A stretch of DNA of 7,312 bases from an uncultured Opitutia bacterium. Lineage in GTDB: Bacteria > Verrucomicrobiota > Verrucomicrobiia > Opitutales > UBA953. A model generated the notes under the pieces. That model saw only the letters and a list, made by a program, of their open reading frames with translations. It had not been told where the DNA came from and ran no database searches. The stretch is taken from positions 1 through 7,312 of the forward strand of contig CAIRLQ010000177.1 in assembly GCA_903879465.1 (NCBI GenBank). The letters are read 5' to 3'. Below, one piece after another: positions 1-6,039 of this stretch (position 1 is the first letter of the stretch; every line of letters begins with the position of its first letter). The translations under genes and the position numbers were made by a program.

Positions 1-546
1 CCGCTCAAGGAGGACGATCCCCTCTCGCCTTTCTCGGATTACGGTATTTCCAAGATTGAAGCTGCGGCTGCCGCTCGGGAAGCCGCCTCGCGGCTATCCG
101 TGACGTGGGTTCGTTTGTTTAACGTTTACGGTCCGGGTGAGCCGCTAGGTCGGCTTCTGCCCCATATCGTCTCCCAATCCCGGCAAGGCCTACCGGTCGA
201 AGTCACGGCTGGCGAACAACTCCGGGATTTTACCCATGTCGATGATGTTGCCGAAGGTATCATGCGGCTTGCCGCTCGCCCCACCGCTCGCCTCGGCTGG
301 GAAGTTTTTAATCTCGGTACCGGCACATCGACCCGCTTGCACGAATTCATGAGCCTGGTCGTCGCAGCCCTCGCGAACCATGGGTTTGTCAGCGATTTAC
401 GCCTGGGCGCTCGTCCATACCGACCGGGAGAGCCCATGATTTATCTGCCGGATGTTTCCCGCATCCAGAAAGCAGTCGGCTGGCTCCCGGCTACGTCGTT
501 GTCTCGTGGCGTCTCCGACGCGGTTTCCCGGGCCATACTTTCATGA
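1..546 (+). CDS. NAD(P)-dependent sugar epimerase/reductase (extended SDR), 5'-truncated by window edge
   Basis: This is the C-terminal 181 residues of an extended short-chain dehydrogenase, the superfamily that epimerises, dehydrates or reduces nucleotide-activated sugars in the cytoplasm. The frame is open from base 1. Visible are the catalytic YxxxK pair (YGISK; Tyr at nt 40-42, Lys at 52-54), the RLFNVYGPG segment after it, RDFTHVDDV (nt 223-249) that is typical of the substrate-binding half, and NLGTG (window residues 104-108). The Rossmann GxxGxxG and the catalytic Ser/Thr lie upstream of the window, so cofactor and dehydratase-versus-epimerase diagnostics cannot be read. A GTG at position 100 is an internal Val codon, not a start, because the YxxxK motif lies before it. 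The stop overlaps the next start by 4 nt (ATGA), coupling it to the cupin. Family assignment is secure. The reaction is unknown: C4 reductase or epimerase acting with the cupin is an inference. Confidence 0.88.
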   Translation, partial: PLKEDDPLSPFSDYGISKIEAAAAAREAASRLSVTWVRLFNVYGPGEPLGRLLPHIVSQSRQGLPVEVTAGEQLRDFTHVDDVAEGIMRLAARPTARLGWEVFNLGTGTSTRLHEFMSLVVAALANHGFVSDLRLGARPYRPGEPMIYLPDVSRIQKAVGWLPATSLSRGVSDAVSRAILS

Positions 547-950
547 TTACCGACAAGATTTCTCGTCACCCGCGCCGATTAGTTGCCGATGAGCGCGGTG
601 CGTTCATCAAGTGTATCGATGGGCACGAAACACACCTTCCAGCGTTCACGGGTGAGGTGTACGTCGTTCGGGCCCAACCCGGCCGCCGCCGCGGCGATCA
701 TTATCATCCGCAGGCGCGAGAATGGTTCACGGTCATAGCCGGCGGCGGCGTTCTGGTGCTCCGAGATATCTCGACCAACGAGCGGCTGGAACTTGCCTTG
801 ACCGCAGAACAACCAGAGACCGTGATGGTCCCTCCGGGCATCGCCCATGCGTTTGTGAATTCCGCCCAGGCGAAGACCGAGCTGATTGTCGTGGCCTACA
901 CCGATCGGCTTTATGATCCCGCCGACACGGTGGCGTGTAAGGTCGACTGA
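543..950 (+). CDS. Single-domain cupin, CapF C-terminal-like / sugar epimerase or ketoisomerase
   Basis: This 135-residue protein is one conserved cupin beta-barrel. Motif 1 is complete as HxHx4Ex6G (His53, His55, Glu60, Gly67), and motif 2 reads PPGIAHAFVN with His102. The four usual metal ligands (two His, Glu, His) are therefore all present. The framing sequence (RGAF near residue 18, a TGEVYVV strand, PGRRRGDHYH, and a C-terminal AYTDRLYDP) resembles the cupin domain at the C-terminus of CapF-type capsule enzymes, which epimerises a 4-keto sugar nucleotide before reduction by the SDR domain. It is also in the size range of FdtA/WxcM-like sugar ketoisomerases. Here it is a separate gene whose start lies inside the stop of an SDR gene (ATGA), so the two proteins probably work in sequence on one keto-sugar nucleotide. 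Cupin fold is near certain; the exact reaction is inferred. There is no SD motif before the start. Confidence 0.8.
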   Translation: MITDKISRHPRRLVADERGAFIKCIDGHETHLPAFTGEVYVVRAQPGRRRGDHYHPQAREWFTVIAGGGVLVLRDISTNERLELALTAEQPETVMVPPGIAHAFVNSAQAKTELIVVAYTDRLYDPADTVACKVD

Positions 951-966
951 TCAGCTGACTAAACCG

Positions 967-1995
967 ATGACAATTTCCGTCGCCTTACCCGTTTACAACG
1001 GGGCGAACTACCTCCGCGAAGCCTTGGAAAGCCTAGTAGGGCAGGGGCCAGCCTTGGCGGAAATCGTCGTCGCTGATAATTGCTCGTCGGATGCGACCGC
1101 CGATATCGTCAGGGAATTTGCCGCGAAAGACCCGCGCGTGCGCCACGTGCGGAGCGAAGTCATGCTCGGCCAGGCGGAGAACGTGACTCGCTCCGTGCGA
1201 CTTTGCCGGCAGGAGTGGGTGCAGCTGCTCTGCCATGATGATCTTCTCCGGCCAGGCGCCCTCACCGCCTTGGCGAGAGTTATCGCCGGACTCGAAGGCA
1301 AGGAATGCGCTTTGATTGGCCATCAGCCCGCACACTTATTTGCCGACGGGCAGACGCATCGTACTCAAGCAGGGCAGAGCGTGATTGAGACCCGCGCCGA
1401 GCGGATGGCCGCGCCCGTGAACGCTCAGCCTGAATATGCTTATCATCCGGCTGATTCGACACTTGGGCCCGCCTTGCGTCAGGGCAGTTTGCCTTATTTG
1501 CCGTCCTTAACTACGGCCGCCGTCCGCCGCTCCGTTTTTATGCAGCTCGGCGGCTTCGATGCCCGCTGGGTCCACTTCGACATCTTTTTCTGGCTCCGTT
1601 TAGTGCAAGACCACGGGTATGCCATGGTGGATGACGACTGGACTCTCACGCGCGTCCATGGCCAGCAGGTTGCCGTGGCTTCCCGAAAGAATCAGCGTTC
1701 TTATCGGGACTTTCGTGAATTCTATCGGCGCTTTGCCCCCGAGGCGCGGCAGCGCTACGGCTTAGGCTGGTTTCCCTATTTTAAATTGCGCGTGAAACCG
1801 CTTTCGCAGGCCGCCGCCCCGCTGGTGGTCGCCGCGCTCACGCGTCGTGGCGGGGAGTTCCGCCAGCAGCTCTTCGCCCTGCGCATCTGGATGTGGCCTC
1901 CCGTGCTCGTCATCGGCCTGCTGAATTTTTACCGCGAAAGCCGCCGGACGCGGCAACTACGGCAATCCGTGCCCGTGAACCTCATCTTCGAGTAG
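967..1995 (+). CDS. Glycosyltransferase family 2 (GT-A fold)
   Basis: This encodes 342 residues. The N-terminus is a standard GT2 domain: TISVALPVYNG at 2-12, the nucleotide-binding Asp in VVADN (Asp37), and the metal-binding acidic pair in CHDDLLRPG (Asp91-Asp92). A later acidic/aromatic segment (FDIFFWLRL, 204-212) fits the catalytic-base region. Such enzymes transfer a sugar from a nucleotide donor, here plausibly the heptose made by the neighbours, onto a growing glycan at the inner face of the membrane. The C-terminal 60 residues are basic and contain hydrophobic stretches (about 284-292 and 308-321) that could bind the membrane; no clear multi-pass segment is seen. I chose the ATG at 967 because the GT2 fold begins directly after it. 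The in-frame ATG at 886 lies inside the cupin gene and would add an unrelated leader. The gene starts 16 nt after the cupin stop. Donor and acceptor cannot be told from sequence. Confidence 0.9.
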   Translation: MTISVALPVYNGANYLREALESLVGQGPALAEIVVADNCSSDATADIVREFAAKDPRVRHVRSEVMLGQAENVTRSVRLCRQEWVQLLCHDDLLRPGALTALARVIAGLEGKECALIGHQPAHLFADGQTHRTQAGQSVIETRAERMAAPVNAQPEYAYHPADSTLGPALRQGSLPYLPSLTTAAVRRSVFMQLGGFDARWVHFDIFFWLRLVQDHGYAMVDDDWTLTRVHGQQVAVASRKNQRSYRDFREFYRRFAPEARQRYGLGWFPYFKLRVKPLSQAAAPLVVAALTRRGGEFRQQLFALRIWMWPPVLVIGLLNFYRESRRTRQLRQSVPVNLIFE

Positions 1996-2007
1996 CCCCT
2001 TATTATC

Positions 2008-2991
2008 ATGAAAGCCTTCATCACCGGCGTCGCCGGATTCATTGGGTCCAACTTGGCCGACCGGCTCCTTGCCGACGGCCATGAGGTCGTGGGCTGGGAT
2101 AATCTCTCGACCGGTCAGCTCCGGTTCCTAGATGGGGCGATCCGCCAGCCGGGCTTTCGGCTGATGCGCGGCGACACTCTTGATCTGCTGGGTATGTCGG
2201 CGGCAATGGCTGGCTGCGACACGGTTTTTCATTTCGCGGCGAACGCGGACATCCGTGACGGCTGGTCCCATCCGCGCCGAGACCTCGAGCAGAACACGAT
2301 CGCGACGTTCAACGTGCTGGAGGCCATGCGCGCCAACGGCATCCGGCGGATCGCCTTCTCGTCCACGGGTTCCACCTACGGCGAGGCGCTGGTGACGCCC
2401 GACCGTCCCACGCCGGAGAACGACGCCTTCCCAATTCAGACCTCGCTCTATGCGGCCTCGAAGGTTGCCGGCGAAGGGCTTATCTCAGCCTATGCCGAAG
2501 GCGGGCAGCTCGATGAAGCCTACGTATTCCGCTTCGTCTCAATCTTGGGCGAACGATATACGCACGGCCATGTGTTCGATTTCTACAAGCAACTCATCGA
2601 CCATCCTGAACAGTTGCGCGTGCTTGGCAACGGCCGGCAGCGCAAGAGCTACTTGTACGTGCAGGACTGCGTGGACGCCATGCTGCATGTGCTCGCCGCT
2701 CACACGGCGCGCTCGGCCCGCCACCACACCCAGGTCTACAATCTAGGCACGCCAGAGTTCGTGGAGGTCAACGCGAGCATCGGCCATATCTGCGGCGCGC
2801 TGGGTCTGAAGCCCACCTTGGAATACACCGGCGGCGAGCGCGGATGGGTCGGCGACAGCCCCTTCATCTTCCTCGATACTGCGAAAATCCAAGCCACCGG
2901 CTGGCGGCCGAAATTGACCATCGCGGAAGGTATTCTCCGCACCCTCCGGTGGCTCGAGGCCAACCGCTGGGTCTACGATGCCCGTGCCTAA
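2008..2991 (+). CDS. NAD-dependent nucleotide-sugar epimerase (extended SDR, GalE-like)
   Basis: This is a full-length extended SDR of 327 residues. It has the Rossmann motif GVAGFIG (7-13), an acidic residue ending beta-2 (Asp31, favouring NAD), HFAANAD (75-81), a catalytic Ser/Thr block SSTGSTYGE (118-126), the YxxxK pair Tyr148/Lys152, a RKSYLYVQD segment (212-220) in place of the usual RDFxYVxD, and NLGTPE (245-250). By-eye alignment to dTDP-glucose and GDP-mannose 4,6-dehydratases puts Gly121 and Ser122 where those enzymes have the acid residues of TDE or SE. It therefore looks like an epimerase (UDP-glucose 4-epimerase type) rather than a 4,6-dehydratase. It lies 12 nt after the glycosyltransferase and 12 nt before the heptose kinase. 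Related SDRs are common beside GDP-heptose genes, so a GDP-heptose epimerase is a reasonable inference; UDP-hexose epimerisation is the main alternative. Confidence 0.87.
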   Translation: MKAFITGVAGFIGSNLADRLLADGHEVVGWDNLSTGQLRFLDGAIRQPGFRLMRGDTLDLLGMSAAMAGCDTVFHFAANADIRDGWSHPRRDLEQNTIATFNVLEAMRANGIRRIAFSSTGSTYGEALVTPDRPTPENDAFPIQTSLYAASKVAGEGLISAYAEGGQLDEAYVFRFVSILGERYTHGHVFDFYKQLIDHPEQLRVLGNGRQRKSYLYVQDCVDAMLHVLAAHTARSARHHTQVYNLGTPEFVEVNASIGHICGALGLKPTLEYTGGERGWVGDSPFIFLDTAKIQATGWRPKLTIAEGILRTLRWLEANRWVYDARA

Positions 2992-3003
2992 ACTATTCCT
3001 TCC

Positions 3004-3984
3004 ATGATTATCGTTCGTTCACCCTTGCGCATCTCCCTCGGCGGAGGCGGCACCGACCTGCCTTCCTATTCTTCGCGCTTTGAAGGCTTCCTGGTCGCCG
3101 CCGCCATCGATAAATATGTCTACGTGACGGTCCACCGGAACTTCACGGATGATTTCATCCTGAAATATTCCAAGCTCGAGCGCGTCGCGAGTGTTGCGGA
3201 GATTCAGCACCCTATTATTCGAGAGGCTATCCAGATGGCCGGAGTGACCCAGCCCAACCTGGAGATTAGTTCGATGGCCGATATCCCCGCGGGAACAGGC
3301 CTAGGCTCCTCGGGGTCGTTCACGACGGCTCTGCTCAAGGCCCTTTATGTCGGCCAGCGCCAGCCGCTGCAGCCACGGGAACTTGCGGAGCAAGCCTGCC
3401 ATCTGGAGATCGACCGCCTGGGTGAGCCCATCGGTAAGCAGGACCAATATATCGCCGCCTTCGGGGGCATCACGGCCTTCACCTTCCGTCGCGATGGTTC
3501 AGTCGAAGCAGTCCCAGTGAAGCTGGCCGATACCACGCTGCATCAACTTGAAGATAATCTCCTCTTGTTTTTCACGGGTTATTCACGCTCCGCCTCCGCC
3601 ATCCTCAAGGACCAGAACGACCGGTCGAAGCAGGATGACGCTGCGATGCTCGATAACCTACACTTCACAAAACAACTAGGGATGCTTTCGCTGGAAGCTT
3701 TGAAGAAAGGCGATCTCCGTGAGTTCGCCCGGCTGATGGATGTACACTGGCAGCGCAAGCGTGCCCGTTCCGACGGTATGAGTAATGACCGGATCGACGA
3801 ATGGTATGCCTTGGCGATGCGTAGTGGCGCCCTCGGCGGTAAGTTAATCGGCGCCGGCGGCGGGGGCTTTTTGATGTTCTACGCCGAAGACAAGGTTCAG
3901 CTGCGTCAGGCGATGGCCGCCCAAGGCCTCAAAGAGGTGCGTTTTAAATTCGATTTCGAGGGCACGAAAGTCCTGGTCAGCTAA
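3004..3984 (+). CDS. hddA: D-glycero-alpha-D-manno-heptose 7-phosphate kinase (GHMP kinase, HddA type)
   Basis: This GHMP-superfamily kinase has 326 residues, a normal length. Motif 1 is near the N-terminus (SPLRISLGGGGTDLP, 6-20). The ATP phosphate-binding loop is PAGTGLGSSGS (95-105), a GEPIGKQDQY segment (140-149) is typical of the heptose kinase clade, and the C-terminal GHMP motif is GAGGGGFLMFY (283-293). HddA phosphorylates D-glycero-D-manno-heptose 7-phosphate at C1 with ATP to give the alpha-1,7-bisphosphate, the step that commits heptose to the GDP route. The adjacent nucleotidyltransferase, SIS isomerase and HAD phosphatase are exactly its pathway partners, which supports the assignment over other GHMP kinases (fucokinase, galactokinase, mevalonate kinase). 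Its TAA shares one base with the next ATG (TAATG), implying coupled translation. No SD sequence precedes the start. Confidence 0.9.
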   Translation: MIIVRSPLRISLGGGGTDLPSYSSRFEGFLVAAAIDKYVYVTVHRNFTDDFILKYSKLERVASVAEIQHPIIREAIQMAGVTQPNLEISSMADIPAGTGLGSSGSFTTALLKALYVGQRQPLQPRELAEQACHLEIDRLGEPIGKQDQYIAAFGGITAFTFRRDGSVEAVPVKLADTTLHQLEDNLLLFFTGYSRSASAILKDQNDRSKQDDAAMLDNLHFTKQLGMLSLEALKKGDLREFARLMDVHWQRKRARSDGMSNDRIDEWYALAMRSGALGGKLIGAGGGGFLMFYAEDKVQLRQAMAAQGLKEVRFKFDFEGTKVLVS

Positions 3985-4712
3985 TGAAAGTCTTCCGCCC
4001 CGAGGAGATGTCCGTCGCGCTTCTGGCCGGCGGACTCGCGACCCGCCTAAGGCCGATCACGGAGACTATCCCGAAGTGCCTAGTTGAAGTCGCGGGTCAG
4101 CCCTTCCTGGAACACCAGTTTGCGCTTCTGCGCCGTTGCGGAATCAAAAAAGTGGTGCTCTGCGTCGGCCATATGGGCGAGAAGGTGCGCGCGTTTGCCG
4201 GCGACGGCCAACGTTTCGGGCTTGAGCTGGACTATTCTTTTGACGGCGACGCGCCGCTCGGCACGGGAGGCGCCCTGCGTCAAGCCATGCCGCTGCTGAG
4301 CGATCCTTTTTTCGTGCTTTATGGCGACTCCTACCTGCCGATTGACTTCAAGGCAGTCGCGCAACGATTTCTGGATGTCTCGGCTGCGGGTTGTATGACG
4401 GTCTTCCGTAACGAGCACCAGTGGGATGCGAGTAATGTTTGGTTCGACCAGGGGCGCATCCGGCTCTACCATAAGCGCACCCCCGACCCTCACATGCGTC
4501 ATATTGATTACGGGCTCGGGTTACTCCGACATGAGGCCTTCACGCACGCACCGGCCGCAGGCGGATTCGACCTCGCTTTACTCTATGAGCGCTTGGTCGC
4601 CAGCGGCCAACTACAGGGCCAGGAGGTGGCAGAGCGCTTTTATGAAATCGGCTCGCCGGCCGGTCTAGCCGAACTCGACGCCCACCTTCGTCAAACCCCT
4701 TCATCGCCATGA
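3984..4712 (+). CDS. hddC: Sugar-1-phosphate nucleotidyltransferase, probably D-glycero-alpha-D-manno-heptose 1-phosphate guanylyltransferase (HddC)
   Basis: This is a 242-residue single-domain nucleotidyltransferase of the RmlA/ManC fold. The signature LLAGGLATRLRP (13-24) with ETIPK (27-31, Lys31) is complete. DAPLGTGGAL (89-98) binds base and sugar, YGDSYLPID (113-121) carries the metal-binding Asp, and EIGSPAGL (221-228) is the C-terminal sugar-binding motif. It lacks the C-terminal hexapeptide repeats of GlmU-like enzymes, matching the short HddC form. HddC couples heptose 1-phosphate to GTP, giving GDP-D-glycero-alpha-D-manno-heptose and pyrophosphate. GTP specificity is taken from context; CTP or UTP use cannot be excluded. 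The start at 3984 overlaps the kinase stop by 1 nt. A second ATG at 4008 would place the nucleotide motif nearer the N-terminus, as in most relatives, but the overlap favours the first. The stop overlaps the isomerase start (ATGA). Confidence 0.85.
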   Translation: MKVFRPEEMSVALLAGGLATRLRPITETIPKCLVEVAGQPFLEHQFALLRRCGIKKVVLCVGHMGEKVRAFAGDGQRFGLELDYSFDGDAPLGTGGALRQAMPLLSDPFFVLYGDSYLPIDFKAVAQRFLDVSAAGCMTVFRNEHQWDASNVWFDQGRIRLYHKRTPDPHMRHIDYGLGLLRHEAFTHAPAAGGFDLALLYERLVASGQLQGQEVAERFYEIGSPAGLAELDAHLRQTPSSP

Positions 4713-5305
4713 GTTACGCCATTACCCACCTTCAGGAAACCATCGAAATAGCCCGGAGTCTTGATGCCACGGCCTGCGAACGGGCGGTCGGGGTCCTGCT
4801 TGCCACACGGCAGGGCGGCGGCCGCCTTTTCATCCTCGGCGTGGGCGGCAGCGCCGCCAATGCGTCGCATGCCGTCAATGATTTCCGCAAGATTGCCGGG
4901 TTCGAGGCCTATGCGCCGACGGATAACGTTTCCGAACTGACCGCCCGGACGAATGATGAAGGGTGGGAATCCGTCTTTGTCGAATGGCTTCGCGGCTCGC
5001 GGCTGCGCCCCGCCGACTGTCTCCTAGTTTTTTCCGTCGGTGGGGGTGACTTGGCGCGCAATATCTCGCCCAACCTTGTCCGCGCTTTGGAGTACGCCCG
5101 CCAGGTGGGCGCTAAAATCGTTGGCGTGGTCGGTCGCGACGGCGGGTACACTGCGAAAGTAGCCGATGCCGTCGTGCTGGTGCCGGTCGTCAACCCAAAC
5201 AACATCACGCCGCACTCCGAGGCCTTTCAGGCCGTGGTTTGGCACCTTTTCGTGTCGCACCCCGACCTCAAGCAGGCATCGACCAAATGGGAGGGCACGC
5301 GCTGA
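4709..5305 (+). CDS. gmhA: SIS-domain sugar isomerase, GmhA-like sedoheptulose 7-phosphate isomerase
   Basis: This encodes 198 residues, close to the 192 of E. coli GmhA, and forms one SIS domain. The loop GVGGSAANASH (44-54) matches the GmhA GNGGSxxxAxH region, and GRDGGYTAKVADAVVLVP (142-159) matches the GmhA GKDGG...AD segment. GmhA converts sedoheptulose 7-phosphate into D-glycero-D-manno-heptose 7-phosphate, the first pathway step. By-eye alignment to E. coli GmhA keeps His61 (His54) and His180 (His179), but Glu65 becomes Asp58 and Gln172 becomes Glu171. The phosphate loop STSGNS becomes SVGGGD (109-114) with extra residues after it. This is thus a divergent branch, not a classical GmhA. 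Its place between the nucleotidyltransferase (4-nt overlap) and the phosphatase supports the heptose role. A different ketose-phosphate substrate is the alternative. Confidence 0.78.
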   Translation: MSYAITHLQETIEIARSLDATACERAVGVLLATRQGGGRLFILGVGGSAANASHAVNDFRKIAGFEAYAPTDNVSELTARTNDEGWESVFVEWLRGSRLRPADCLLVFSVGGGDLARNISPNLVRALEYARQVGAKIVGVVGRDGGYTAKVADAVVLVPVVNPNNITPHSEAFQAVVWHLFVSHPDLKQASTKWEGTR

Positions 5306-5316
5306 GTTAATATCCG

Positions 5317-6039
5317 ATGCCTGACCCATCGCACGATTTTGAAGCCGAGGAGATTTCTCGGCATTTTGCCGGCAAGGCCGGCACTTATGAAGACATCGAA
5401 CAGAACAAGGACGACGAACATGCCATCGCCCTTAACTACCTCGTTTCCCAACTCGATTATTATGACATCCATTCGGTTTTGGACGCCGGCGCGGGAGTCG
5501 GTACGGATCTGCTCAAGCTCAAGGCGGCGAAGCCCGGGCTAAAGGTTACCGGCTGTGAGCCGGTCGCTAAAATGAGAGAGGTCGGCCATGCCCGGGGGCT
5601 TTCCCGCGACGAATTGGTCGACGGTAATATCACGGCCCTTGGCTTTCCGGATAAATCTTTCGACTGCGTCTGCGAATTCGCGGTCCTGCATCACGTCAAA
5701 GACCATCGAAAGGCCGTAGATGAGATGCTCCGTGTCGCCCGCAAGGCGGTCTTCATCTCCGATTCCAATTGTTTCGGCACGGGGTCGCCGGTGGCCCGCG
5801 CGGTTAAACAAGGAGCGCACGCCTTGGGGCTGTGGCCGTTAGTTGATTACCTGAAGAGCGGTGGCAAACGTTACTATGTCAGCGAAGGCGACGGCCTTTT
5901 CTATTCCTATTCGACCTACTTCAACTATCCGCAGCTACGCGCGGCCTCCAAGTGTGTGCATGTCCTAAATACCAAGGGCACGGGAACAAACCCCTATCGC
6001 CACGCCTCCCATACGGCGATGCTGGCCATTCTTAAATGA
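5317..6039 (+). CDS. Class I SAM-dependent methyltransferase
   Basis: This 240-residue protein has a Methyltransf_11-like Rossmann core. SAM motif I is LDAGAGVGTD (55-64), an acidic residue at the end of beta-2 for ribose binding is Glu81 in GCEP, the adenine-side segment lies near DGNITALGFPDKSFD (102-116), and motif IV is EFAVLHHV (120-127), with post-motif VDEMLRVARKAVFISDS (134-150). About 90 further residues follow, rich in Tyr and Phe (YYVSEGDGLFYSYSTYF, 186-202), probably the acceptor-binding part. No signal peptide or membrane helix is seen, so it is cytoplasmic. Its substrate is not identifiable. Because it lies between the isomerase (11-nt gap) and the phosphatase (4-nt ATGA overlap) of the heptose pathway, O-methylation of the heptose, its nucleotide form or the finished glycan is the simplest inference. 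A GGGAGG at 5289-5294 lies 22 nt before the start, too far to act as a normal ribosome-binding site. Confidence 0.88.
   Translation: MPDPSHDFEAEEISRHFAGKAGTYEDIEQNKDDEHAIALNYLVSQLDYYDIHSVLDAGAGVGTDLLKLKAAKPGLKVTGCEPVAKMREVGHARGLSRDELVDGNITALGFPDKSFDCVCEFAVLHHVKDHRKAVDEMLRVARKAVFISDSNCFGTGSPVARAVKQGAHALGLWPLVDYLKSGGKRYYVSEGDGLFYSYSTYFNYPQLRAASKCVHVLNTKGTGTNPYRHASHTAMLAILK

Noticed and set aside
100..102. GTG as possible start of the first gene
   Set aside because: The frame is open to base 1 and the catalytic YxxxK motif lies upstream of it, so the gene is simply cut by the window edge.
886..966. Upstream in-frame ATG that would extend the glycosyltransferase by 27 residues
   Set aside because: The extension lies inside the cupin gene in another frame, has no glycosyltransferase similarity, and the GT2 fold begins right after the ATG at 967.
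2992..3003. 12-nt gaps before both the epimerase and the kinase as a repeated regulatory element
   Set aside because: The two gaps share length and pyrimidine richness but not sequence; no operator or hairpin is visible.
4008..4010. Alternative later start for the nucleotidyltransferase
   Set aside because: It would fit the usual family N-terminus slightly better, but the TAATG junction at 3984 matches the coupled style of the other genes; it is left as an open possibility.
4080..4502. Minus-strand open frame of 140 residues inside the nucleotidyltransferase gene
   Set aside because: It lies antisense to a clearly conserved gene, has no recognisable domain, and is typical of shadow frames in GC-rich DNA. 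The other minus-strand frames in the window fail for the same reason.
5289..5294. GGGAGG as a ribosome-binding site for the methyltransferase
   Set aside because: It is 22 nt from the ATG and inside the isomerase coding sequence, encoding conserved-looking Trp-Glu-Gly codons.
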